Shown: piece by piece, positions 33,944 to 43,341 of the stretch
Numbering within the stretch: the stretch's first letter is position 1
Layout: each line of letters begins with the position of its first letter
Assembly (NCBI GenBank): GCA_046598525.1
Contig: JBKJIJ010000002.1
Coordinates: forward strand, 23,007-87,006
Origin: Methylotenera_A sp046598525
GTDB lineage: Bacteria; Pseudomonadota; Gammaproteobacteria; Burkholderiales; Methylophilaceae
Direction of reading: 5' to 3'
Length of the DNA stretch: 64,000 bases
Position numbers and translations under genes: made by a program
Notes under the pieces: generated by a model
Databases searched by the model: none
Told to the model about the DNA's origin: nothing
The model's input: only the letters and a program-made list of their open reading frames with translations

Positions 33944-35980
33944 TTATGGCGTAACAGGCGGCGCAACCAAATCAATGGTGTCATTAACAACGGGTTTGGT
34001 CTGCGTTGGCGTAACGCTGCCGCCAAACACAGGGTTAGGATTTTCATCGATGGTATTAGGGATAGGCTCTACCGACGCGGGGTTTTCTGGCGGAGCCGAT
34101 TCAACCACTGTTGGCTCTGTGGCTTGAGGTTCTGCCGCTGGCGCAACTTCTTGATTACTGTTTAATTGCAACTGACGCAGGCGCATTTGTTCACGCATCA
34201 TTTCTTGTTGGGTTTGCCCGCCATTGCCTGCTGGCACGGTAATTTGCGGCTTATCGCTAATTAAGGTTTCTGTGCCAGACCAATACTCGGTAATTTCCAC
34301 TTGCGGGCGTGTGATATTGCCAATAATTCTGGGCGTAATTGCCAGCACAATTTCAGTTTTACTTTTGCGATCTTCTTGGTTGGCAAATAAACGGCCGATT
34401 AATGGAATATCACCCAGCCCTGGCAATTTGCTGGCATTTTTACGTTCATCATCCAAAATTAAACCGGCCAAAATTTGCGTTTCACCATTTTTTAAACGCA
34501 ACACAGTGCTGGCGTTACGCGTGCCAATGGTAAACACGGTGGCGCCATTTCGCGTGACTGTTCTTTCGCCAAGCGAGCTAACTTCTAGCCCCACTTTAAT
34601 ATTCACAAAATTATCCAGCGTCACGCGCGGCTCAACATCCAGCTTTAAGCCCACATCCACATACTGCACGTTTTCAGAAATACCCACGTTGGCGGTAGAT
34701 GTAGTGGTAATAATTGGCACTTTGTCGCCCACCAAAATTTTAGCTTTTTCATTATTTTTAACCCTAATTCTGGGGTTAGATAATAAATTAACATCGCCCG
34801 TTGTCTTTTTAAAGTTAAGCGCCGGGTTAGGTGATACGCCAATATTGGCCGATTTAACGCCTTTTAGCGATTCAAGCGTTAACGCATTTGGCGTCACCAC
34901 CGCTAGCTGGTTCGGGTACACAATACCCAGCTCTTGCAAGCGGCTACGGCTTACTTCAAGCACTTCAATATCCAGCATCACCTCTGGGTCTTCTAAATCG
35001 TTGGCGGCGATTAACTTTTCGGCGATATGTATCGCTTCTGGCGTATCGCGCATCACCAACATATTTAATCGCTCATCCACAAAAATATCTTTGGTTTTAA
35101 GCATGGTTTTAAGCAAAGCCGATACTTGCTTGGCGCTAGTATTGGTTAAATAAAAACTTCTAATCACTAAATCTTTGTAATCTTTAAATTTTTGCGGCGT
35201 GCTGGGAAAAACCAAAGCCGTATTTTCAGATAAGGCTTTTTTCTGCAAACCGTTGCTAGAAAGCACCAAATCAATCGCTTCATCAATTCTGGCTTTTTTA
35301 ATAAAAATGGTGGCTTTGGTATCGGGTTTTATGTCTTTATCAAGAATAAAATTAATGCCAGTGGCGCGCGATAATGCCTCAAACACCACTTTAATATTGG
35401 CATCGCGCAGCTCTAACGTAACCGGTTTATTAAACGGCGGCTTTAAAACCGGCGGCGTTACTTTCACAGGATTAAGTTGCTGTTCTAACTTGTTTTGAAG
35501 CGCAAGTGCTTCAAGCTGTTGCGGGTCTTCCATTAAAATTTCGCGCACCATTTCTTTGGCTGGTTCGGCTTGTTTGCTGTTTGCCAGCTCGGTTGCTTGC
35601 GCCAACTTTTGCACTTGGGATTTTTTTTGTTCAATTAACGTTTTAGCTTTTGCCGCATTCGGGTCTTCTGGCAAAAAGCTCAAAATACGGTCATAAATCC
35701 CAATCGCTTCTTGATATTGGCCTTTTGCCGTCGCTTGCTCGGCTTGCGTGGTCAATTGGGTTACCGCTAATTCCTTGGTCACCAATAAATCTTTGCGCGC
35801 AATAGCCGCCTCTGGTTTGGCATTGGCAATTTTTTGCACAGCGGCCACTTTGGCTTCTGGCGTAGCGCCTTGTGCGGGTGATTTTTCCCATGGGGCAAAC
35901 GCGCAACTGGTTAATTGTGCCGTCATCAGCAGCAAGCAAAGCTTTTTTTGTGTGCTAAAAAAGGTGGTATTCATGCTCAT
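33944..35980 (-). CDS. GspD/PilQ-like secretin with N-terminal TPR region
   Basis: The 678-residue lipoprotein precursor (LLLMTAQLTSCAFAPW) has a helical, TPR-like region at about 60-170 (GQYQEAIGIYDRILSFLPEDPNAAKA). An STN/N0-type domain follows (PVTLELRDANIKVVFEALSRATGINFILD), then N-domains and the secretin core (LLSNPRIRVKNNEKAKILVGDKVPIIT, VGLKLDVEPRV, GETQILAGLI, LPGLGDIPLIGRLF). The C-terminus is Pro/Gln/Glu-rich. It would form the outer-membrane gate of the secretion machine. Confidence 0.92.
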   Translation of the reverse strand: MSMNTTFFSTQKKLCLLLMTAQLTSCAFAPWEKSPAQGATPEAKVAAVQKIANAKPEAAIARKDLLVTKELAVTQLTTQAEQATAKGQYQEAIGIYDRILSFLPEDPNAAKAKTLIEQKKSQVQKLAQATELANSKQAEPAKEMVREILMEDPQQLEALALQNKLEQQLNPVKVTPPVLKPPFNKPVTLELRDANIKVVFEALSRATGINFILDKDIKPDTKATIFIKKARIDEAIDLVLSSNGLQKKALSENTALVFPSTPQKFKDYKDLVIRSFYLTNTSAKQVSALLKTMLKTKDIFVDERLNMLVMRDTPEAIHIAEKLIAANDLEDPEVMLDIEVLEVSRSRLQELGIVYPNQLAVVTPNALTLESLKGVKSANIGVSPNPALNFKKTTGDVNLLSNPRIRVKNNEKAKILVGDKVPIITTTSTANVGISENVQYVDVGLKLDVEPRVTLDNFVNIKVGLEVSSLGERTVTRNGATVFTIGTRNASTVLRLKNGETQILAGLILDDERKNASKLPGLGDIPLIGRLFANQEDRKSKTEIVLAITPRIIGNITRPQVEITEYWSGTETLISDKPQITVPAGNGGQTQQEMMREQMRLRQLQLNSNQEVAPAAEPQATEPTVVESAPPENPASVEPIPNTIDENPNPVFGGSVTPTQTKPVVNDTIDLVAPPVTP

Positions 35981-35992
35981 TCAAACTTCCTT

Positions 35993-36613
35993 TTACAAAT
36001 TCATTTCAGCCGAAACTGGCGGCGCGATTTCTATTGATTTGGCTGATTTAGATAATACTTGCGGCAAATTTAGCGGCAGATAAGTCAGATTAATGGTGTC
36101 TAATTCTTCACTATCTAATCGCCATTGCGCATCAATTTTTTGGCCTTTAATAGCGGTATAAAGCTTGCCGCCACGCATTAAAAATAGCTGCGTACCTTTG
36201 GGCGAATCTTCTAACTTGCCCATATAAATAAACGGCGCAGGCGGCGCAACAGGGGGTGGCGGCGGTGGCGCTTTTACTTTTACTACTTTGGGCACCACCA
36301 GCCATGAGTGCACTTTAAAAACGTTATCAACCTTTGTATCTAAAGGTTGCCGCTGTAATTTTTGCCAAGGGATAACGCCATTTTCGCTAGCTTCTGCAAG
36401 GCTTAATGCTGAAGTTTGCGTAATCTTATCTGCCCTATTATTGGCTGGCGCAGGCTGTCTGGCTTGCTTGGCTTCAACCAACTCAATCACATCGCTGTCT
36501 TCTGCATCGTCTTTTAGCATCACCCAAATGGTCAGCACAAACGCTACCAACAGCATTGCAGCCAATCTTTTTGGGTCTGTTTTCGGCTTGGTTTTGCTAA
36601 TATTTATTGCCAT
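35993..36613 (-). CDS. GspC/PilP-like inner-membrane protein of the secretion operon
   Basis: The 206-residue protein has one N-terminal transmembrane helix (RLAAMLLVAFVLTIWVML), a linker with a proline tract (APPPPPPVAPPAP), and a short C-terminal beta-rich domain (FIYMGKLEDSPKGTQLFLMRGGKLYTAIKGQKIDAQWRL). That domain looks like the homology region of GspC/PilP proteins, which link the inner-membrane platform to the secretin. From memory, similar proteins carry the label 'secretion system X translation initiation factor', which I regard as a misnomer. It is directly upstream of the secretin gene. Confidence 0.7.
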   Translation of the reverse strand: MAINISKTKPKTDPKRLAAMLLVAFVLTIWVMLKDDAEDSDVIELVEAKQARQPAPANNRADKITQTSALSLAEASENGVIPWQKLQRQPLDTKVDNVFKVHSWLVVPKVVKVKAPPPPPPVAPPAPFIYMGKLEDSPKGTQLFLMRGGKLYTAIKGQKIDAQWRLDSEELDTINLTYLPLNLPQVLSKSAKSIEIAPPVSAEMNL

Positions 36614-37245
36614 GAATCAGCACCTAATGGATTAGCCGAATTATTTTTAAGTAAAAGCACAAATATCAAACGCGCCTCTACGCTTGGGCTTTGCGCACTT
36701 TCGCGTTTAAGCTGCAAATCGCTTAAGGCCAGCGCAGGCAACTCATGCAACACTTGCGCAATAAATTGGCGAATTTGCACGTATTGGCCAGTAACAGGCA
36801 ACACAATTTCATAACGGGCTAAAGTGGCCTGATTGCTTTGCAATGACTTAATCTGCGTTAATTTGTAATCACCACGGTTTAAGGTTAAACGTTGCTTTAA
36901 AGCGATGTTGTCGATTAATCGTAAGCAATTTGGCAAGGTATCAGACGCTGGAAATTGCGCATAAAAACTCTTAATTTGCTCTGGCTTGGTTTGTTCTGGT
37001 GTGATTTGCTTAAGCGCAATTGTAAGTTGCGATTTTGCTGTTTTGCCACTTAAAATTTGTGCTGGATTAGTGGGCGGCAGCTTATTGGCATCATCTGCCA
37101 TTTTTTGCTGTAGCGGCACGATATTAAACGCGTAAAACAAGCAGCAGCCTAACGCAATAGCCAACGCAACAATGCCCAATACGCCAATTTTTTTCATTAT
37201 TTGGCTTGCATACCAGCGCAAATAAGCCATATTAAGCCAGTGCAT
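36604..37245 (-). CDS. PilO/GspM-like inner-membrane protein
   Basis: I start at the ATG at 37245, which overlaps the upstream stop as TAATG; a start at 37263 would add six residues. The ~213-residue product has one transmembrane helix near the N-terminus (GVLGIVALAIALGCCLFYAFNIV), a coiled-coil stretch and a ferredoxin-like periplasmic domain (YEIVLPVTGQYVQIRQFIAQVLHELPALALSDLQL), the PilO/GspM layout. It would pair with the PilN-like protein as part of the alignment complex. Confidence 0.78.
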   Translation of the reverse strand: MHWLNMAYLRWYASQIMKKIGVLGIVALAIALGCCLFYAFNIVPLQQKMADDANKLPPTNPAQILSGKTAKSQLTIALKQITPEQTKPEQIKSFYAQFPASDTLPNCLRLIDNIALKQRLTLNRGDYKLTQIKSLQSNQATLARYEIVLPVTGQYVQIRQFIAQVLHELPALALSDLQLKRESAQSPSVEARLIFVLLLKNNSANPLGADSWQ

Positions 37246-37772
37246 TATTCGCTCACATTCCACTTGGCTACTATGCCAAAAGTCACTGGTTTTGATACAT
37301 CGGTTTCTTCAACTATGTGCTTTTGCAAATACACCTCTTGCAACGCAGCTTGCGCTTCCAGTCGCTCAATAAAGCGCAACACAATTTGCAAATTTTTAGC
37401 CTCACCAGTCAAGCTTACTTGCCGCTTTTTAATATCAGGATCAATACTGATTAATGCCACATCAGGCAAATCGGCCTGCTCAATCGCCAGCAATAAATCA
37501 GGCCAAGGCGTCACCAGCGATTGTACAATTGTGGCAACTTGCTTTAACTCAGCCGCTGGAATTGTTTGAGAAACGTTTTGAACGGTGGCAGATTTGGGCA
37601 AAGTTTGTTGCTTAATCGCTTGCTCAATGGCGGTAGCATTGGCTTGCTGCGCTTGATAGTGCTGCCACACAAAACCCAATAGCAGCAGGCTAGCCAGCAA
37701 CATCAAAATACCCAAACCATTGATGATTAAATTAGGCGGCTGAGCTAGCTCTAAATTGATTGGCTGGCTCAT
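37245..37772 (-). CDS. PilN-like inner-membrane protein
   Basis: The 175-residue protein has a short cytoplasmic start (INLELAQPPNLIINGLG), one transmembrane helix (ILMLLASLLLLGFVWQHY) and a periplasmic coiled-coil plus small domain (VALISIDPDIKKRQVSLTGEAKNLQIVLRFIERLEAQ). This is the architecture of PilN or of the C-terminal half of GspL. It overlaps the PilM-like gene by 4 nt. Confidence 0.78.
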   Translation of the reverse strand: MSQPINLELAQPPNLIINGLGILMLLASLLLLGFVWQHYQAQQANATAIEQAIKQQTLPKSATVQNVSQTIPAAELKQVATIVQSLVTPWPDLLLAIEQADLPDVALISIDPDIKKRQVSLTGEAKNLQIVLRFIERLEAQAALQEVYLQKHIVEETDVSKPVTFGIVAKWNVSE

Positions 37773-38614
37773 AAAACCGCTTCTAGCATGGCGTAATGTG
37801 GATTATTTAGTGGCGTTTTTAAAGCATTTTTTATTGCCACTTTTTGAATATTCCAGCCTTTTATGTTTTTAATAGCCGTATTTTTGTGCGCTGGCGCATA
37901 GATAAATAGCGGCTTATCGGTTGTTATGCTGTCATCGTTTAGCGCGCTTTCACGCAGAATCGATTGCTGCAAATCCAATTGCCAATCAGTACTAAATGCT
38001 AGCGTACGCAATTGTTGGCAATGGCCATTTTGCAGCCGCATCAACAATAATTTGGATTGCTCTAGCAACACCAAATAACCACTTTTACGCGAAATTTGCG
38101 GCATTAAGCCGTTAAAAGCCGCCATTAATTGCGGCTGAACGCTTTTTAATTTAAGCGAATATTGCGTTGCCAATTGGCTTAAAGCCGCCATTAATTGCGC
38201 ATCTACTGCCACTGCCAGCATATTTTGCGCTGGTGCGGCGTCATCACATTTAATGTGCCAGCCATCGGCAACTGCACCATAAATATCGCGATAGGCTGCC
38301 TGAATATAAGCAGTTTTTTCAACCTCGTTCATGGCAAATGGCTGCGCTGGCAATACTAAATAACGCACAAAATCACTGCTTAACACAACCGTGCAAACCG
38401 TATTGCTGGCTAGTTTTAGCTGGCTCAAAGCGGCGTCTAGCTTTTGTAAATTCGATTGCCAATCGGCCTGTTGTGTATTGGCGATAAACTGCTGATGCAC
38501 GATATTATTTTTAGCACCTTTGCTGATTACAATAGCAATGCCATCGCCAGCCAAGCCAATGGATAAGCGCGTTGCCACTAATCGGTTTAAAAAATCAGGC
38601 AATAAACGTGACAC
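37769..38614 (-). CDS. PilM/GspL-like actin-fold cytoplasmic protein
   Basis: The 281-residue soluble protein has no signal peptide or membrane span. RLSIGLAGDGIAIVISKG and a late GYLVLLEQSKLLLMRLQNG resemble the two phosphate-loop-like hairpins of actin-fold PilM/GspL proteins, though divergent. With PilN- and PilO-like proteins downstream it forms a type IV pilus-like PilM-N-O-P set. Family assignment rests on context as much as on sequence. Confidence 0.65.
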   Translation of the reverse strand: MSRLLPDFLNRLVATRLSIGLAGDGIAIVISKGAKNNIVHQQFIANTQQADWQSNLQKLDAALSQLKLASNTVCTVVLSSDFVRYLVLPAQPFAMNEVEKTAYIQAAYRDIYGAVADGWHIKCDDAAPAQNMLAVAVDAQLMAALSQLATQYSLKLKSVQPQLMAAFNGLMPQISRKSGYLVLLEQSKLLLMRLQNGHCQQLRTLAFSTDWQLDLQQSILRESALNDDSITTDKPLFIYAPAHKNTAIKNIKGWNIQKVAIKNALKTPLNNPHYAMLEAVL

Positions 38615-40313
38615 GATTAATCTCTTGTAAAGTGGTGATGCCGTTACCCACGGCTTGAATGGCGGATTCGCGAATGGTGGTCATGCCACTGCGTTTTGCG
38701 GCTTCTTTTAGCTTGCGAATCGGCTCGCGCGCCACAATCATTTCGCGCAACTCATCGTTTAAAATCAATAACTCTGCCACCGCTTTACGGCCTTTATAGC
38801 CTGTGCCACGGCAGTGGCCGCAACCCTTGGCGAACTTAAAATTCATACCTGCCGCCATGCTGGGAGTAATGCCAGATTCTTCTAGCAGCTGCGCATCTGG
38901 CACATAATCTTCTGCGCAATGCGGACAAATTCCGCGAATCAAACGCTGCGCGATAATGCCGTTCATGGCGGAAACGAAGTTATACGGGTCTACGCCCATG
39001 TGCATAAAGCGGCCAATCACATCCAGCACGTTATTGGCATGCACGGTTGTGAAGACCAAATGGCCTGTTAACGCCGCTTGTACGGCAATTTGTGCAGTTT
39101 CCGCATCGCGGATTTCACCCACCATGATTTTGTCTGGGTCGTGCCGTAAAATGGAGCGCAAACCACGCGCAAAAGTCAGGCCTTTTTTCTCATTGACAGG
39201 GATTTGCAGCACGCCCGGCAACTGATATTCAACTGGGTCTTCAATGGTGATAATCTTGTCATGCCCTGTATTCACCTCTGAAATGGCGGCGTAAAGCGAT
39301 GTAGTTTTGCCGCTGCCAGTAGGGCCAGTGACTAGCACCATGCCATATGGCTCGCTGGCTAATTTACGAAATTGGGCGATTGTTTTGGCGTCAAACCCTA
39401 ATGCTTGCAGGCTTAAACCTTGCGCTTGTTCTGATAAGGCTTTACGGTCTAATACGCGCAATACCGCATCTTCGCCAAATACGCTAGGCATAATAGATAC
39501 GCGAAAATCCACCTCACGCCCCTGCACCACCACTTTAAAACGGCCATCTTGCGGAATGCGGCGCTCTGAAATATCCAGTTGCGCCATCACCTTAACGCGC
39601 GAAATCGCTTGATCGGCATTGTCTGAACCCTGCACGCCGCCAATATTCGCCATTACGCCATCAATGCGGTATTTAACCGCCAAGCCAGTGTTGGAACATT
39701 CCAAATGAATATCGCTGGCGCCCACTTTTAGCGCGTCATATAAAGTGGAATTGATTAATTTAATAATCGGATTAGTGTCTTCGTTAATCGATTTTAACGA
39801 TAATTGCGCCACGGCTTCATCGGCATCGGCGCTGGTACTATGCGCGCCTTCGTGCAAGCCATCCATGGCGCGCATGGTTTCTTCATGCTTGGCCAAAAAG
39901 GCGGCAATATCGCTGCGATGCGCCAAACGCCAAGTGCAAGGCTGCTTAACCGCCTCTAACGCCCACTCTTGCAAACTCTCATTAAAGGGGTCGGCAAATA
40001 CCAGTATTAGGTTTTTACTAGGCTGGGCTTCTGAAATTTTGCTAGCCGCATAAAACGCCAAACACTCTTTTTGTTGCGCGGTAGCAAATGGAATCACCTC
40101 AAACGCCGCTGTCATACTGTGCAACTCTTTCATGCTAATAGTGCTGTAATGCAAGGTGGCACTTAGGCGTTGCAGAAATGGCTCTTGCGCATCGCCTGTT
40201 AATTCTTCTAGCACCTCAATAGCGCGTCTTTGCTGCAGTTGCGCCTGTAGCTTGGCCTGCTTAATCTGGCTGGCGCTTATCAAATCTAAAGCCATTACTT
40301 GTGGCATATTCAC
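38595..40313 (-). CDS. GspE/PilB-type secretion ATPase
   Basis: The 572-residue protein has an N-terminal N1-like domain and a full ATPase core: DIHLE near residue 201, Walker A GPTGSGKTT at 330-338, the Asp box (IITIEDPVEY), Walker B with Glu400 in IMVGEIRD, the His box (TGHLVFTTVHANN), and a zinc-binding tetracysteine CPHC/CGHC. All catalytic motifs are intact. It powers pseudopilus assembly at the inner membrane and overlaps the PilM-like gene by 20 nt. Confidence 0.94.
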   Translation of the reverse strand: MNMPQVMALDLISASQIKQAKLQAQLQQRRAIEVLEELTGDAQEPFLQRLSATLHYSTISMKELHSMTAAFEVIPFATAQQKECLAFYAASKISEAQPSKNLILVFADPFNESLQEWALEAVKQPCTWRLAHRSDIAAFLAKHEETMRAMDGLHEGAHSTSADADEAVAQLSLKSINEDTNPIIKLINSTLYDALKVGASDIHLECSNTGLAVKYRIDGVMANIGGVQGSDNADQAISRVKVMAQLDISERRIPQDGRFKVVVQGREVDFRVSIMPSVFGEDAVLRVLDRKALSEQAQGLSLQALGFDAKTIAQFRKLASEPYGMVLVTGPTGSGKTTSLYAAISEVNTGHDKIITIEDPVEYQLPGVLQIPVNEKKGLTFARGLRSILRHDPDKIMVGEIRDAETAQIAVQAALTGHLVFTTVHANNVLDVIGRFMHMGVDPYNFVSAMNGIIAQRLIRGICPHCAEDYVPDAQLLEESGITPSMAAGMNFKFAKGCGHCRGTGYKGRKAVAELLILNDELREMIVAREPIRKLKEAAKRSGMTTIRESAIQAVGNGITTLQEINRVTFIA

Positions 40314-41494
40314 TATTGCACACTCCCTGCTAGCTCAAAAATCGGCATATACAACAGCAACACCACCACGCCTATCACCAAGCCAATAAACAGCATTAAT
40401 AAAGGCTCAAATAGTTTGGTAAACCATTCTATCCAGCGCGATAATTCTTCATCGTAAAAGGCAGCCACGCGTTCCATCATGTCGCCAATTTTTCCGCCGC
40501 GCTCACCCACACGCAACATGCGCAAGGCCACTGGCGTGGTTAAACCAGCTTGTTCCATAGCGGTTGAAACGGGTTGACCTTGCTGAATCGCCAATGTGGC
40601 GTTTTGCATATTGGCTTTTAAAGACACATCTAAAAGCCCAGCCACTGAGCCCAAAGCCGCCACAATTGGCGTGCCGCCTTTTAACAACATGCCCAGTGTG
40701 CGATAAAAGCGCGCCAACTGAAAAATGCGCAATCGCTCACCAATGGCCGGTATGCGCCAGAATTGTTGCATTAGCCATTTTCTAACACTGGCTTGGCTTA
40801 GCGCATAGATAATGGCCGCTAAGCTGGCCGCTAAAACCATTAAAAAGGTTTTGCCGTGGTTTTCTAAAAACACACCCCATTGCAATAATAATTGCGATAA
40901 AAATGGCAAGTTACTGCCAGTATCTTCATAAATTTGGCTAAACTTTGGCACCACAAAACCCAGCAAAAAGAAAATCACCAAGCCGCCTACGGCAATTAAT
41001 AAAATCGGATAAATGGATGCGCTGATGATTTTCTTTTTCACTAAGCCAATTTGCTGCTCATAGCTAACATAGCGACCAAGCGATTCTGCTAAATCGCCGG
41101 TTTTTTCGCTGGCACGCACAGTGGCAACATATAAAACGGGGAATATGGTGGGTTGCTGCTCTAAGGCGGTAGAAAAGGTTTGGCCTTGATATAACGCCTG
41201 CAATAAAGCATCTAGCGCCGTTTTAACTTGGCTGCGCGATTCTTTTTCGGCCAGCGTTTCAATCGATTCAACCAGATTTAAGCCGGCCTCTAACAAAGCC
41301 AATAGCTCTTGACTAAACAAAGCCAAGGGGAATTTTTTGCCCGTTTGCAGTTTAAATTGCAGCGTTTTTGAGCTAACGGCAATAGGCGTATAGCCTTTAG
41401 CGCGCGCCTGCGCTTTCGCCTCTTCGGCGTGTTGCGCCACAATATTAAGCAGCGCCATTTCTTTGCCACGCACCGCTTTTACTTGGTATTCCAT
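40313..41494 (-). CDS. GspF/PilC-type platform protein
   Basis: The 393-residue protein has two repeated GspF domains (FSQELLALLEAGLNLVESIETLA and FYRTLGMLLKGGTPIVAALG) and three long transmembrane segments (ASIYPILLIAVGGLVIFFLLGF; FLMVLAASLAAIIYAL; LLMLFIGLVIGVVVLLLYMPIF). It is the inner-membrane platform that converts ATPase motion into pseudopilin assembly. It ends 1 nt into the gspE start and begins 32 nt after the major pseudopilin gene. Confidence 0.93.
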   Translation of the reverse strand: MEYQVKAVRGKEMALLNIVAQHAEEAKAQARAKGYTPIAVSSKTLQFKLQTGKKFPLALFSQELLALLEAGLNLVESIETLAEKESRSQVKTALDALLQALYQGQTFSTALEQQPTIFPVLYVATVRASEKTGDLAESLGRYVSYEQQIGLVKKKIISASIYPILLIAVGGLVIFFLLGFVVPKFSQIYEDTGSNLPFLSQLLLQWGVFLENHGKTFLMVLAASLAAIIYALSQASVRKWLMQQFWRIPAIGERLRIFQLARFYRTLGMLLKGGTPIVAALGSVAGLLDVSLKANMQNATLAIQQGQPVSTAMEQAGLTTPVALRMLRVGERGGKIGDMMERVAAFYDEELSRWIEWFTKLFEPLLMLFIGLVIGVVVLLLYMPIFELAGSVQ

Positions 41495-41526
41495 TTAGTT
41501 AATCATCCAATAGCTATTGGCTAAAA

Positions 41527-41967
41527 CTACCAATTCACCACGTCTTGCGCTTCTTTAGTGCCGCCCAATTGGCCATCTTTACCCAGCGTAAATAAATCGT
41601 AATCGCCATGCTCACCGGGTGATTTATAAAGATAGGGTTTGCCCCAAGGGTCATTTGGAATATTCTTTTTAAGGTAAGAACCTGCCCATTTAGGCGCATT
41701 GCCCGGGTTTTTATACAGCGCCGCCAAACCTTGTTCTGTGCTTGGGTATTGCCCCACATCAATGCGATATTGATCTAAGGCCAAACCCAATGACTCTAGT
41801 TGCGCGCTGGCGGTTTTAGTTTCAGATTTACCAATCTGGCTAAATAGCTTAGGCGCAGCAATACTGGCCAATAAGCCAATAATCACAATTACTACTAATA
41901 ACTCTAGCAGCGTAAAGCCTTGCTTTTTTTTAATGAGTTTATGGCTAATTGAAAATAATTTAGACAT
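41527..41967 (-). CDS. gspG: GspG major pseudopilin
   Basis: The 146-residue protein is a standard GspG: a basic leader, QGFTLLELLVVIVIIGLLASIAAPKLF with the Gly|Phe site and Glu5, then DQYRIDVGQYPSTEQGLAALYKNP, WGKPYLYKSPGEHGDYDLFTLGKDGQ (the calcium-binding loop region) and a terminal VVNW. It is the first gene of the 11-gene secretion operon. A perfect palindrome and a 14-bp tandem repeat lie upstream. Confidence 0.94.
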   Translation of the reverse strand: MSKLFSISHKLIKKKQGFTLLELLVVIVIIGLLASIAAPKLFSQIGKSETKTASAQLESLGLALDQYRIDVGQYPSTEQGLAALYKNPGNAPKWAGSYLKKNIPNDPWGKPYLYKSPGEHGDYDLFTLGKDGQLGGTKEAQDVVNW

Positions 41968-42037
41968 GATAATGGCGTTACCAAAAATTAATGCAAGATG
42001 ACAATTTTAGTCAATCTTGTTTTCAGTAAAATTGCAG

Positions 42038-42084
42038 TTTTGTGACAGTTTTGTCACAAAACTATTTAAACAAAACTATTTAAA
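42038..42084. repeat. Palindrome plus 14-bp tandem repeat upstream of gspG
   Basis: TTTTGTGAC (42038-42046) and GTCACAAAA (42053-42061) form a 9-bp perfect dyad with a 6-nt spacer. It is followed by two exact copies of CAAAACTATTTAAA (42057-42070, 42071-42084). The block lies between the nucleotidyltransferase stop and the gspG start. It may be an operator or a weak AT-rich terminator for the upstream gene. Confidence 0.5.
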
Positions 42085-42093
42085 CAACTGGCA

Positions 42094-43233
42094 TTAAATT
42101 TTTAGCTGCGCGTAATTCATTGGGTAAATCAATTTTTCGCGCGCGTTACTCCAAATCAAATCGCAAGTGTCGTCATCTACATGCATCATGCGGCCTGTTT
42201 TATCCACACAATATTCGCCGCACACAATCATTTCCACAAAGCTATAATCTTGCCCAACGCGCGTGTATTCAAACAACACGCTGCGCTCTACCTTGCCGCC
42301 GCGTTGTACATGGCAACCATCGCTTATCCAAGTTGGGCCAATAATTTGCGTGCCTTTATCAATGCGCGCGCCAGAACCAATATACACAGGGCCTTCAATA
42401 TGGGTGTTTTCCCAATCGATATGCACATTTAAACCCACCCAAACGCCAGGCCTAATTTGCCTGCCAGGCATTTGCATGCTGGGCACTTCATGGCGCATGA
42501 CTTGCTGCATCACTTCCCAATAATCGCTCACCAAGCCTATATCAATCCAATTAAAGGGCTGATTAATGGCGTAAAACGGCAAGTTTTTTTGTACCAATAA
42601 GGGAAATAAATCAGAGCCAATATCAAAGGTGCTGCCAGAAGGAATCAAATTAATCGCTTCAGGCTCAAAAATATAAATACCAGTACTGGCTAAGTTAGAG
42701 CGTGCTTCGGCTTGAGATGGCTTTTCTTGAAATGAAATAATTTTGCCGTCATCATCAGTCACCACAATGCCATAGCCAGATACTTTATCCATTGGCACTT
42801 CTTTGGCCACCAAACTCACCAACGCGCCTTTGCGTTTATGCTCGGCCACGGCGGCCGTTATGTCTAAATCAATAATCGCATCGCCACAAATTACAATGGT
42901 CGTTTCATCAAAAAAGCCGCCAAAATCTTGAATTTTTCGCATGCCACCAGCTGATCCAACAGGGCTGGGGATGATTTGGCCATTGCTGATATCGCCTTCA
43001 AACGAATAGCCAATATGCAAGCCAAAACGCTGGCCATCGCCAAAATATTGCTGAATTTTTTCATGCAGATAACTCACATTCACCATCACCTCGCGCACAT
43101 CGTGCTTGGCTAAATGCTCAATTAAATAAGCCATTACTGGCTTACCTAATAAAGGAATCATGGGTTTTGGTAATTCGTAGGTAAGCGGTCGCACCCTAGT
43201 GCCCTTGCCAGCGGCTAAAATCATGGCTTTCAT
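42094..43233 (-). CDS. Sugar-phosphate nucleotidyltransferase with left-handed beta-helix domain
   Basis: The 379-residue enzyme has the nucleotidyltransferase signature AAGKGTRVRPLTYELPKPM at the N-terminus, GDAIIDLD (metal-binding Asp) and FQEKPSQAEA, then hexapeptide-type repeats from about residue 265 (WVGLNVHIDWENTHIEGPVYIGSGARIDKGTQIIGPTWI). Such proteins make NDP-hexoses, often GDP-mannose or dTDP/UDP-glucose, for surface polysaccharides. The nucleotide and sugar cannot be fixed by eye. It is probably a single-gene unit between two regulatory regions. Confidence 0.88.
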   Translation of the reverse strand: MKAMILAAGKGTRVRPLTYELPKPMIPLLGKPVMAYLIEHLAKHDVREVMVNVSYLHEKIQQYFGDGQRFGLHIGYSFEGDISNGQIIPSPVGSAGGMRKIQDFGGFFDETTIVICGDAIIDLDITAAVAEHKRKGALVSLVAKEVPMDKVSGYGIVVTDDDGKIISFQEKPSQAEARSNLASTGIYIFEPEAINLIPSGSTFDIGSDLFPLLVQKNLPFYAINQPFNWIDIGLVSDYWEVMQQVMRHEVPSMQMPGRQIRPGVWVGLNVHIDWENTHIEGPVYIGSGARIDKGTQIIGPTWISDGCHVQRGGKVERSVLFEYTRVGQDYSFVEMIVCGEYCVDKTGRMMHVDDDTCDLIWSNAREKLIYPMNYAQLKI

Positions 43234-43341
43234 GGTTTGCTTTCGTTTTAATTTTTATATGTGCTGAGTATAAGTTTGAAATATTAAATAATGATGACGC
43301 AGAAAATAGCACAGAGGAAAAGGCGCAAAATTTGGCGCAAA

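Noticed and set aside
34224..35153. 309-codon plus-strand open frame opposite the secretin gene
   Set aside because: It is antisense to a well-supported GspD-like gene; the translation is low-complexity Ser/Leu/Thr sequence without motifs.
42038..42061. CRP/FNR-type binding site
   Set aside because: TGTGA and TCACA are present but spaced by 8 bp rather than 6, so it is listed only as a palindrome.
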